Part shown: positions 1-8,645 of the stretch, piece after piece | Layout: each line of letters begins with the position of its first letter | How positions within the stretch are numbered: position 1 is the first letter of the stretch | Source of the DNA: Chelydra serpentina | Lineage: Eukaryota; Chordata; Testudines; Chelydridae | Length of the DNA stretch: 64,000 nucleotides | Assembly (NCBI GenBank): GCA_037349315.1 | Contig: JBAIAC010000027.1 | Span: forward strand, 10,793,501 to 10,857,500 | Direction of reading: 5' to 3' | Position numbers and translations under genes: made by a program | The notes under the pieces: generated by a model | Told to the model about the DNA's origin: nothing | What the model saw: only the letters and a program-made list of their open reading frames with translations | Database searches by the model: none

Positions 1-65
1 CGCTGGATTCAAACTGGTAAATTAGAGCGCAGTGATTGTATTAGAGTCTCACCTGTAAACTCCCA

Positions 66-275
66 TCCACACCACTGTACACTGCACAATACATATAGTA
101 GGACACAGTCCCTGCCCCCAAACAATGTACAACCTAGACAAAGGAGAGGAGAGGAAACAGAAGCCCAAAGACTTGCACCACATCAGACAGCAGGAGTGGC
201 AGTGCTAGGACTAGAACTCAAAGCTCTTGACTCATAAGCCTGTGGCTGATCCATGAAACCAGACTGTCTCGCCCA
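66..275 (-). repeat. MIR-like SINE relic joined to an L2-type tail
   Basis: The first part (about 66-110) resembles the widespread amniote L2/L3-type tail read in reverse, with a CAGTCCCTGCCCCC core. From about 150 it reads as a reverse MIR core: GAAACAGAAGCCCAAAG, then CAGACAGCAGGAGTGGCAG, then GGACTAGAACTCAAAGCTC. The same tail-plus-core order recurs at 44830-45375. It is strongly diverged and has no coding potential. Confidence 0.6.
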
Positions 276-942
276 GCTGTCTTTTTTTAGTCTTCTGAGC
301 TATCCAGTGACTGGATTCCAGTCCCTCAACACATTTCTTTTTGCAATGATGACTACAAATGTTACAGCCAGTTTTCTTGAAATAATTGTTTATTTGAAAC
401 ATTGAAGTCTCTTCACCGAGCATATTTTCAGTGTAATGATAAATAAAGTTTACTGGCATGTGTAAAAGGCAGTTTTAGAAAGGAAAGATGCTATTTAATT
501 GTCAGGAGCAGAATACATTTGCATAGTGCAATGAGGGAGCACAACATTTTATTATTGGCATCTAATAGCCTAACAGACGATCTCCCAAGATATATCTTTG
601 ATCTGCACTTATTAATGCCAATCTGTTATGGTGCATTATGTAGTTATTAATACAGACAAGACTCTGTGCATGCCCACAGCTATCAGTTTCAAATTCACGA
701 TGTGCTTTGGTATTGGAGATGCTGCCCTGATGTACAGTCACCAAATATTAATCAGGCTAGCCTCTTCCAGGCCCGTGTCCCTTCTGCACAGTAAGCCTGC
801 CTCTTGCAAATGGTTGGCATGGTAAGCAGCTGTAAGCAGAGTCCCTTTGGATACCAATAAATAATGAATTAACACTTTGGTGTCTCACTTATGACACTTG
901 GGGAAGAAGCTCTTATTCCTTTATTTTGCCTATCCAGTCTTA
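276..942. other. No recognised feature
   Basis: Ordinary unique sequence with only short open frames on either strand. I see no repeat family, splice-bounded exon or RNA gene. Confidence 0.5.
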
Positions 943-1237
943 GGGTACGTCTATACTTACCTGCTGCTTCGGCGGCGAGCAATCGATCTTCTGGGATCGA
1001 TTTATCACGTCTTGTCTAGACGCGATAAATCGAACCAGGAAGTGCTCGCCGTCGACGCCGGTAATCCTACTCCGCGAACGGAGTAGGCGGAGTCAACGGG
1101 GGAGCCTGCGCGCTGCGTGTGGACCCCCGGTAAGTACCTTTTCATTCGAACTAAGATACTTCGACTTCAGCTACGTTATTCACGTAGCTGAAGTTGCGTA
1201 TCTTAGTTCGAATTGGGGGGTTAGTGTAGACCAGCCC
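943..1237. mobile_element. Harbinger-like MITE with three internal hairpins
   Basis: The ends are imperfect inverted repeats (GGGTACGTCTATACTTA at the left; the right end reads GGGCTGGTCTACACTAA in reverse), flanked by a TTA direct repeat at 940-942 and 1238-1240. A 3-bp TWA TSD is typical of PIF/Harbinger transposons. The 295-bp body encodes nothing, so it would depend on a transposase supplied elsewhere. It holds three hairpins: 974-1050 (outer arms GGCGAGCA/TGCTCGCC, inner arms around GATAAATCGA), 1066-1087 (9-bp stem, CGAA loop) and 1144-1213 (arms of about 33 nt, 5-nt loop). CpG is far denser than in the flanks, which suggests a young insertion or weak methylation. Confidence 0.75.
1144..1213. 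repeat. Long near-perfect hairpin inside the MITE
   Basis: The arms begin ATTCGAACTAAGATAC and end GTATCTTAGTTCGAAT. A second paired block, ACTTCAGCTACGT with ACGTAGCTGAAGT, closes on a five-base TATTC loop. The only interruption is a 3-4 nt internal mismatch (TTCG opposite GCA). It could extrude as a cruciform or give a small-RNA-like hairpin if transcribed. Confidence 0.9.
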
Positions 1238-1240
1238 TTA

Positions 1241-1417
1241 GAATCATAGAATATCAGGGTTGGAAGGGACCTTAGGAGGTCATCTAGTCCAACCCCCTGC
1301 TCAAAGCAGGACCAATCCCCAATTTTTGCCCCAGATCCCTAAATGGCCCCCTCAAGGATTGAACTCACAACCCTGGGTTTAGCAGGCCAGTGCTCAAACC
1401 ACTGAGCTATCCCTCCC
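1241..1417 (-). mobile_element. Cryptodiran turtle tRNA-derived SINE with CR1-like tail
   Basis: Read on the minus strand it starts GGGAGGGATAGCTCAGTGG (Pol III A-box-like) and continues with a B-box region (GGTTGTGAGTTCAATCC) and a linker containing TTTAGGGATCTGGGGCAAAA. It ends in a CR1-like tail (GGACTAGATGACCTCC, then GGTCCCTTCCAACCC) with terminal ATTCTATGATTC. The tail shows that it was mobilised by CR1 machinery; the same tail ends the CR1 at 11461. It starts directly beside the TTA duplication of the upstream MITE. Confidence 0.9.
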
Positions 1418-1431
1418 ACAAGGGTCTTCTA

Positions 1432-1502
1432 AGGGCCCAATCCTGAATTAATGCAATCGATGGGAATTTTGCCATTTACTTCAATGGAAACAGAATCCGG
1501 CC
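1432..1502. repeat. Small foldback repeat
   Basis: Imperfect inverted ends (GGCCCAATCCTG at the left, CAGAATCCGGCC at the right) surround a CCATTTACTTCAATGG-type centre. This is the signature of a palindromic family seen repeatedly in the window. Confidence 0.45.
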
Positions 1503-1944
1503 ACAAGGGCATTAACAATTGGCACATAAATCCCTCCCCCCATATAATAAATAAGTGACCCACCATTCCCACTGAAAGGAGAATAAGACTGATATCTACC
1601 ACTCAGCCCAATGCATAAGAAAAAATCGGAAGGGAAACACACTGTGCCGCATGTCTTGAAAGTCAAGAAACTCGGGTTCTCTGAAAGGATGTGAAACAAG
1701 TTACGAAGCCCACTTAGAAATGTCCCCAGACAAACATAACTCACAACTGTGAGCTTAAGTGTTTCATCTGATCTCAGAGAGGCGGTCTCTGAAATACCCA
1801 CATCATAAAGGCACTTTTACAAAACCAATACCTCAAATCTCACCCATTTATTGCATTAATTAATCTGGTGGCGTATGGGGTGCGTTAGACAGCATGCAGT
1901 GCTGCAATCAAACAGCATTTACAACAGAGTCTAGGAGAATCACC
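1503..1944. other. No recognised feature
   Basis: Unique sequence. A 106-codon open frame on the minus strand has no recognisable domain and unremarkable composition. Confidence 0.45.
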
Positions 1945-2065
1945 ATTATTATTAATTATTATTATTATTGAGTATTTGGATTATCGAAGCATCTAACAGC
2001 CCCAGACATGGACTGGGACCCTCTTGTACAGTGCCTCGCACAAGCACAGAACAAAAAAGACAGTC
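1945..2065 (-). repeat. L2/L3-type LINE tail relic with ATT tract
   Basis: An ATTATT-rich stretch is followed by AGCCCCAGACATGGACTGGG, ACAGTGCCTCGCACAAGCAC and AACAAAAAAGACAGTC. This is the reverse form of the common ancient tail with genome-typical text like GTACAGCGCCTAGCACAATGGGG. Moderately diverged. Confidence 0.6.
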
Positions 2066-2450
2066 ATAGAGCACAAGATGTCTTGCACCCTTCAGCGCCA
2101 CTATAAGGGACGGTTGTAGTCAGGGTAGAGTCTGTCCCAGATAAATTTGCATAATGTCACAGCTGAAATAAGGGCAAATATCTGATCAATTCACAGATTT
2201 GAATCACTGGGTACGACTCACCACTGGGTTTTGGCACACAGCTTCATCCCACATCTCACATGCAGCCTTCACAGCTTTTCTTGTTCCAGCAGGGATTGTC
2301 CACAGAGTGACAGTTCCTCTTTACACACACGTCCCATCATAGGTTAGGCCCTTGACACCATGAGGTCATGAATGTCCTAAACAAAGAGAGTTGGAAGTCA
2401 CAGAATCACAACTCCAACAACAAACTCACTGCCCTATTTATAAGGCCTGG
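2066..2450. other. No recognised feature
   Basis: Unique sequence without repeat, RNA or coding signals that I can support. Confidence 0.45.
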
Positions 2451-2622
2451 GCTAATCCTAAAACTTAGGTTGACCTAACTACACCACTCAGGGGTGTGGG
2501 GAAAAAAAAATCACCCCCTTGAGAGATGTAGTTAAGCCAATCTATGCCCCGGTGTAGGCAGCGCTAGGTTGACAGAAGAATTCTGCTGCAGCAGCAGCAT
2601 TTTAAGTGTAGACAAGCCCTAG
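2451..2622. mobile_element. Internally deleted DNA-transposon MITE
   Basis: The right end GTGTAGACAAGCCCTAG matches the TAGGGCTTGTCTACAC-type terminus common in turtle MITEs. Inside are paired segments AGGTTGACCTAACTAC and GATGTAGTTAAGCCAA, plus a CAGGGGTGTGGGGAAA-centred hairpin. The left terminus is missing or degraded and much of the usual body appears deleted, so no TSD can be assigned. Confidence 0.6.
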
Positions 2623-3162
2623 GACAGTAAAGCATTCCCTGTGCCCCAGTCTAATGGCTGAAACAAATAATGCAATTACACACAACATAGTCATATATAA
2701 AGAATGCCAAAGGCAACTAGAAGATTTAGCCAAATGCCATCCACTCATTTAAAGGGGGAAAATCTCGGCCCTAGCCTAGTGGTTCTTATTGTGTGATTGG
2801 GACCTCAAAGGGGCTCACCATCCATTTTCTGCGGTGGTTTTATATAAAGACTATTATATGCCTCTCTTCTTCAGTAAGGTGCAAAATAAAAGCAGCTGTG
2901 GCAGGGATATCCCATGTGTCTATGGCTGAAATATCAGCATGACACAGAACTCACTGAGTCTCTCAGTGGGTGCCGTACATTCAGATTTTCATAGAAGCAA
3001 GCAGCACTGCAGAGGAACAGGAGAGGGTGAAATCCTCCATAAGGTAAGCCCAGAGACATTGGAGATCAACAGTACATTCCAGTGAGAGCACGAAAAGGAC
3101 TATGCAAATGGCTAGCCAAAAAATCTCAGGCTCTCCCCAGCACACCTGCATCTCAGGCCCTT
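2623..3162. other. No recognised feature
   Basis: Unique sequence. I see no repeat termini or coding signal. Confidence 0.45.
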
Positions 3163-3170
3163 GTTACAAT

Positions 3171-3294
3171 TAGGGTGACCAGATGTCCCAATTTAATAGG
3201 GACAGTCCTGATTTTTGGGTCTTTTTCTTATATAGGCTCCTATTATCCCCCACCCCCTGTGCCAATTTTTCACATTTGCTGTCTGGTCACCCTA
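3171..3294. mobile_element. 124-bp hAT-like MITE
   Basis: Perfect 13-bp TIRs, TAGGGTGACCAGA and TCTGGTCACCCTA, bound the element. The flanks GTTACAAT (3163-3170) and GTTACAGT (3295-3302) form an 8-bp TSD with one mismatch, as expected for hAT transposons. The body is non-coding and contains GGGACAGTCCTGATTTTTGG. Confidence 0.85.
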
Positions 3295-3302
3295 GTTACA
3301 GT

Positions 3303-4375
3303 AAGCACCTTTTTGCATTGTGAAGGAACTTGTTCCCGGTCAGACGAACAGGTTACCTCCCTAAAACGCTGTTCCTCTTTTAAAAACACTCCTCCCATGC
3401 CAGGCTAATAGGCCGCTTTCTGTTAAACACTGTGTCCCCACTAGGCCAACCGCCTGCTGCATCCAGAAAGCTCCTTCAAACCCTTTATTGCTTCCTGCTG
3501 GGATAATAGGCTGCCTCCCCGTGACACTATTCTCCTTCAGGGCAGAAGAGGCTGTCTGGAATACTATGGCAATAGAGTTCTGGGCTTGAAGATGTTCACA
3601 TCTGGAAGACACTCTAGAGATGCTTATTTGTCAAGCATTGCTTCCCTGCTGGTCTAATAGGCTGCTTCCCTGTTGCGACCCTAAGCTGGAATGATACCTT
3701 GAATGTTCTATAGGCCACATCCCTGCAGTGCTGATTGATTCCCAAGTCTGTCTTTACAAAGCACGATCGAGCCATAAAGCTTTATAATTACACCCTGGTA
3801 TTTTCCAAATAGCACCTCTCAGTAGTCAAACTAAAACGCAATGGATGGTGAATAAACTATGCTGCTCAAATCATGTCAGCGCTGGTTATGGGAAGAATTT
3901 AAATGTTCACCCTTGTGAAACAACAATGTGCGGTTATGGGATTTTTTTTACAAATTATTATTTTTTTACATCTCTGTTTAAAGAGAATTTAGTGTTTTCT
4001 GTCGAAATCCCACCCTCCACCAAAGGAGGGTACAGTACAAATTAAATCCATCTGACCCCTAGGAAATAAGTCACAGGCTATCTAGGTTAAGTTTGCCACT
4101 CACTGTTTTATGTTTTTCAGCAACGTCATTGCTTTGTGAAAGAGCCGGGACTGACAGCTTTCGAGCTGGTGCAAACTGTCATAGCTTTGTTGAAGTCAAC
4201 AGAGCGACCCTCGTTTACACAGAGAAATCAGCTCCAGAGTTCTCTATTTAGCCACTACACTGTTACAGCAGCCCACAGACTGCCCAGTGATAATCGACAG
4301 CCTGAGATGGAGGCACCACTTCTTGGCATTGTGGCAAATTGTCGGCACTACTATGATGGGTCCCGCACTTTCTCT
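3303..4375. other. Unclassified stretch with three dispersed TAATAGGC motifs
   Basis: No gene is visible. A motif close to CTGCTGGNNTAATAGGCTGC recurs near 3401-3420, 3491-3520 and 3641-3670, each time followed by a C/T-rich block. This suggests a degraded low-copy tandem or a single unclassified repeat. The remainder to 4375 is ordinary AT-rich sequence. Confidence 0.4.
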
Positions 4376-4965
4376 TCTTGTGGGGGGCGGGGGTTCAGGG
4401 TGCCATTTCTTGCCCCTGAACTGGGGTAACAGCTATCCTACTAGTATCCCAGGGAAGGGGAGTGGAGAGGGAGGGACCCGGGCCCACCCTCTACTCCGGG
4501 TCCCAGCCCAGGGGCCCTATGATAGCAGGTGAATCACTTGTACCAGTGATTCTTTCCCCTGGGCTACTTCCCTCTCCTGACCTTCAGCTTGTGGGGCTTC
4601 CTGCCTTCCCTCTGCACAAGCCAGGTGTCCCTTTACCTAGGATCTTGATCTTCTTAGCCCACCGCAGCACTTCTCAAAACTCCTCCGCTTTCCTCCAAAC
4701 TGCTCTTTGTTCCACCACGAATCCACTCTGCTTCACTCCTCCAAACTGCTCTCTGCTCCACCACCAAACCACTCTCCTTTAGCTCCTCCAAACTGCTCCA
4801 ACTCCTCCTCTGGCTGATTGAAGCAGGGGGATTTTATCAGGTGACTGGCTTCAGGTGCGTTAATTGGTTTCAGGTGCTTTTAATTAATCTACAGGGAATA
4901 AGGCTTCTCCTCATCCTAGATCACTCTCCTGCTGCCTTCTGGCCATGCTGTATCACAGCATTCAT
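4376..4965 (+). repeat. Unclassified LTR-like repeat, copy 1
   Basis: It opens with a G-rich block and the text GGGCCCACCCTCTACTCCGG, then becomes pyrimidine-rich. The segment CCTCTACTCCGGGTYCCAGC also occurs in the repeat at 19880-20683 in the same orientation (CCTCTACTCAGGGTTCCAGC). Length and composition would suit a solo LTR or the internal region of a retroelement, but I see no clear TG...CA ends, primer-binding site or protein. Any open frame here is low-complexity. Confidence 0.4.
4691..4800 (+). repeat. 46-47 bp tandem repeat, about 2.3 copies
   Basis: Each unit begins TCCTCCAAACTGCTC, at 4691, 4737 and 4784, and continues with a TCCACCAC(G/C)AA block and CCACTCT. The third copy is partial. 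It lies inside the LTR-like repeat. Confidence 0.8.
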
Positions 4966-5304
4966 GCTGTCTCCGCCACGAACATTTAATCTCTGGATGT
5001 GCTATTGAGATTTCTAACAAGGGCAATATTTACAACTTTGGATTTCTGCGATAAGGACAGCTGTCCATTGGGAACTGGACTGAGACCTCTACCTCATTTC
5101 ACACAAAGCATTGACTAGCTATCAGATGGCATGCCTTTCTGTTGTGTGTCACCTGGGCTGGAATTGAGCTCATAATTTAGAAAGGAAATGGTCTGTAGCC
5201 CCTTAGTACTTCCGAGTCACCCAGTACATCATGCATGTTTTCCTCTTACATATATACTCTGAATGTGTAGGATTCTCTGCTTCTTGTGAAAGACCAGAAT
5301 ACCT
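4966..5304. other. No recognised feature
   Basis: Unique sequence between two repeats. No supportable signal. Confidence 0.4.
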
Positions 5305-5465
5305 TCCCCAGTGGAATGCAGCATTGTTGTAGCCATGTCGTTCCCTGGGTATTAGAGAAGGTGACACAAGGTGGGTGAGGTAATATCTTTTATTGGACCA
5401 ACTCCAGTTGCTGAGAGAGACAAGCTTTTGAGCTACACAGAGCTCTTCTTCAGGTTATTCAGGAA
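5305..5465 (-). mobile_element. Penelope-like retroelement tail with hammerhead-like core
   Basis: On the minus strand the element reads CUGAAGA (5453-5447), a GAGCT/AGCTC stem-loop (5445-5430), AAAAGC, then GTTGGTCCAATAAAAGA and ending with a CGACATGGCTACAAC-type terminus. The order CUGANGA, hairpin, GAAA is that of a hammerhead ribozyme core. This copy keeps CUGAAGA but has AAAA where GAAA is required, so it is probably inactive. The ACATGGCTAC terminus parallels ACACGGCT(A/G)C in the copies at 24.1 and 59.7 kb. Assignment to Penelope-like elements is inferred from the known presence of hammerheads in that class. Confidence 0.55.
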
Positions 5466-5575
5466 TCGCTCCATGTGTAGACAAGCCCTAAGGCCTCGAT
5501 CCTACAAGGAACTCCATGCAGATGGACCACCATGCATGTGCAATTCTAGTGGCAGGATCGGTCCCTTAGCTATTT
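5466..5575. repeat. MITE end plus small foldback
   Basis: GTGTAGACAAGCCCTAAGG matches the terminus of the MITE at 2451-2622. It is followed by a foldback, from CCTCGATCCTACAAGG to GGCAGGATCGGTCCC. Both look like debris from separate insertions. Confidence 0.45.
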
Positions 5576-6052
5576 GGGGGTAAGGGATGCATTTTACACA
5601 TTTGAAGCAGTTACACTCTGCAGTTGCTGTTGTTATTTAGGATAAATGTTATTTCTACCTGGTCTACTCTAAAAAGGCAGTCTGGACCAGTGGACTGGGC
5701 ACTGGCTGGAGAGTGAGAGGACCTAGCTTCTGCTTGGGCCAATGTTCGAAAACTTGGTGAAAAGAGGGGGAATGTTTCCAAGCTCGAGAACTTGTTTACA
5801 AAGTTTTTCCTAGAGCAAATTTCAATGGTTGAATTATAATTCCCTGAATGATTATAGGTGGCATCTAGCCCTGTGGCTGATTCTGAGTTTGCAGAACTTT
5901 GCTGAGCACCTGCTATAGTAAAATGTTCCTTTTTTCAGTTATCCTAATATAGTATCCAATGAAGATTTTCTCTGCCTCTGTCTCAAATACCATGTTGCAC
6001 AGAATGATATTGTTAATGAAAGCTTCCTCAAAAGGTTTCTGTTAGCACATTG
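5576..6052. other. No recognised feature
   Basis: Unique AT-rich sequence without coding or repeat evidence. Confidence 0.4.
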
Positions 6053-6230
6053 GGGGGAGGGATGGCTCAGTGGTTTGAGCATTGGCCTGCTAAACCCAGG
6101 GTTGTGAGTTCAATCCTTAAGGGGGCCATTTAGGGATCTGGGGCAAAAAATTGGGGATTGGTCCTGCTTTGAGCAGGGGGTTGGACTAGATGACCTCCTG
6201 AGGTCCCTTCCAACCCTGGTATTCTATAAG
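6053..6230 (+). mobile_element. Cryptodiran turtle tRNA-derived SINE with CR1-like tail
   Basis: Second copy of the element at 1241-1417, here on the plus strand. The head GGATGGCTCAGTGGTTTGAG contains an A-box, and GGTTGTGAGTTCAATCC is the B-box. The CR1-like tail runs through GGTCCCTTCCAACCCTGG to ATTCTATAAGAG. The internal Pol III promoter is largely intact, with few differences from the other copy. Confidence 0.92.
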
Positions 6231-6551
6231 AGACTATTATGCATCAGGGTTTTATGATGCTATTCATGCACCTCTGAAAATCTGGGCGTAAGTTCCATGG
6301 AAGAGTTCACATTGCCCCATCTCTTAGGACACAGTTCCCCTCTGCAGCTAGTCAGTGTGTGGCAGGGAGGAGCACTGCAATGAATCTTGCCCTGGTGGGT
6401 ATTAGGAGGACTCCATTCCTTCACTTGGAGTAGTGCAGGGGCTGCAACTGTACCTAACTTCTCGTGCCTGCATCCTTCCTTTTCACAAACATTCAAGGGC
6501 CAGTTACAATCTGTTCAGTTTAGTCATGTTAGAAGGATGAGGGGCTCAGTG
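6231..6551. other. No recognised feature
   Basis: Unique sequence. Short open frames on both strands show no family resemblance. Confidence 0.4.
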
Positions 6552-6653
6552 GCCCAGATCCTTCAAGATATTTAAGTACTTAATGTCCCTTGATTTCAAC
6601 TAACTTTGATTTCAGTGGGTGTAAGACACCTAAGTACCACTGAGGATCTGGGC
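6552..6653. repeat. Foldback element
   Basis: The inverted ends GCCCAGATCCTT and GAGGATCTGGGC enclose secondary paired blocks (TTTAAGTACTTA, and CCTAAGTACC) and a TTGATTTCA centre. It belongs to the palindromic family rich in this window. Confidence 0.65.
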
Positions 6654-7929
6654 AAATCAGCCTTGCCAGGATTTGAACCAGCAGTCCAAAATTCTGTCTT
6701 GCCTTAAAAATGGGTGTACTCCCATTGAAGTGACTGGGATGGCACCTTTCAGTCTAGATATTTCAGGCAAAATGTTTCGATCACTAAGGCCTTGATCCTG
6801 CAAGCACTTACAAACTTACTTAACTTTAAACATATGAGTGGTCACGCTCAAGCTGATGGGATGACTCACGCTGAAATTCAAACATGAGCATCAGTGGCAG
6901 CAATATCAGGGCCAAAGTAGTTCTTTCCTTCAGCAAACCACAGTAGCTTATTTTATTATGAAACTGGCTGAGAAAACTCCCCCATAAAGGGCATGTGCAT
7001 CTGTCCCTTTTAAAACTAACTCATAAAATTGCAATAGGTGTGCTGTTTCTCTGGTAACTAATATGTAATGAGTGACATTTTTCTTGCATGCCATCCGTGG
7101 GACGATATTACAGCATGCATGGATGTTTCAAGCTTCACCTTATTCACGAAGAAATCGAATCATGTTAATTACCTCAATATTGTTTATGCATGGCAATAAA
7201 ACCGGCTTGTTAAAGCTGAGCCATTAATCATCTGAGATAAATCAATAAATAATTATATATATTATACTGCTGTGCTCGTAAACAGAGATTTCTAAACCTA
7301 GACGCACGGGAAACTAACAATAACTAAACACACACACACAAAAGAGCAAAACCAGCTATGTAGTACTGCATTTGTTGGCCGTGCTAACGGTAGCATTTTC
7401 AAAAGTGCTTAAATGAGTTACAAATTGATTTGTGCTTCTAACCCAGTAAGAGGTTTTTGAAAATCCCATTAAATCTATAATATATTTTTAAAAAGAGCAG
7501 ATGAGGTTATTTTTAAGAATGATCAGACATGAAACACTGGTAGAATGATCAGCCCAGGCCAATTTTTTTTTAAAGCAGCCTCTAAATTTGGATGCTTCTG
7601 TGGTCTAGTGCCTAGCTTTAGAAACTTGAGGCAGGAATGTCAGAGGTGCTAAGACCCTAAAATGTGGGGCTTTGTTTTTGTGTGGGGATAGGAGAGAATG
7701 GAAACTCATGACCTACCACAGACAGAATAACCCTTCTAGAGAGGTTGAGGTGCTAGAGGTGTAACTGAGAAATTTTCCTTTATGCTCAGGAAAGATGGGT
7801 TCATTTCATGCACTTACAGGTCTGAAAAATTTTCTAGGAAAAAGAATTCACATGGCACTGGAAAAACTTATGGAAAAGCCACTGAATAAGTCAATTCCTT
7901 CAGTAAAAGACAAAGGGACACAGTATATC
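6654..7929. other. Unique AT-rich stretch with possible regulatory core
   Basis: A foldback-like trace lies near 6785-6900 and another near 7393-7470 (CATTTTCAAAAGTGC with TTTTTGAAAATCCC). The part at 7060-7265 has no repeat character and is dense in homeodomain-like words (TTAATTACC, CCATTAATCATC, AAATAATTATAT). No gene is visible. Confidence 0.4.
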
Positions 7930-8045
7930 CAATCATTAGAGCAGGGGACTGGAAGTCTGGACTCTTAAGTTCTGCTCCCAACTCTGTCACTAATGCACTG
8001 TGTGACCTGGGTCAAGTCACTTAACCTTCCCAGCCCTCCTCCTTG
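7930..8045 (+). repeat. MIR-like SINE relic
   Basis: Matches the MIR core order: ATTAGAGCAGGGGACTGG, TTCTGCTCCCAACTCTGTCA, then TGTGTGACCTGGGTCAAGTC and ACTTAACC. It is cut off on the right where the CR1 fragment begins. Confidence 0.75.
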
Positions 8046-8645
8046 TAACAACTATAGTACTTGAAAACTGTCACCACATCCCCTCTCACTCTTCTCTTCT
8101 CCAGGTTAAACAAACCAATTTTTTTTCAAATCTTCCCTCATATGTCATGTTTTCCAGACCTTTAATCATTTCTGTTTGTCTTCTCTGGACTGTCTCCAAT
8201 TTGTCTACATCTTAATTGAAATGGGATGCCTGTAACCGCCTAATCAGCACGGAGCAGAGCAGAAGAATAACTTCTCATGTCTTGTTTACAACACTTCTAC
8301 TAATACGTCCCCGAATGATGTTTGCTTTTTTTTTTTCCGCAACAGCGTTACATTGTTGATTCATATTTAGCTTGTGATCCACTATGACCTCCAGATCCCT
8401 TTCTGCCGTACTCCTTCCTAGGCAGTCATTTCCCATTTTGTGTGTGTGCAATGGATTGTTCCTTCCTAAGTGGAGTACTTTGCATTTGTCCTTAGTGAAT
8501 TTCATCTTATTTACTTCAGACCATTTCTCTAGTTTGTCCGGATCATTTTGAATTTGGATCCTATCCTCCAAGGTACTTGCGACCCCTCCCAGCTTGGTAA
8601 CATCCACAAACTTTATAAGTTTATCTCCCTCATCAGGGTGATGAT
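8046..8645 (-). mobile_element. CR1 LINE fragment, reverse-transcriptase C-terminus and 3-prime region
   Basis: On the minus strand an open frame ending at 8275 translates from about 8640 to a CR1-type polymerase segment. It includes LIKFVDVTKL (the usual catalytic FADD is replaced by FVDV), EKWSEVNKMKFTKDKCK and VLHLGRN, then ERDLEVIVDHKLN. Loss of the catalytic aspartate pair and truncation at both ends make it a dead copy. It lies 1.8 kb from a CR1 fragment in the opposite orientation (10427-11461) with closely similar text. Confidence 0.88.

Noticed and set aside
6053..6130. Possible tRNA gene because of A- and B-box-like sequence
   Set aside because: The tRNA-like part continues into a CR1-like tail and a second copy exists at 1241-1417. 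It cannot form an intact cloverleaf with an acceptor stem, so it is a SINE head.
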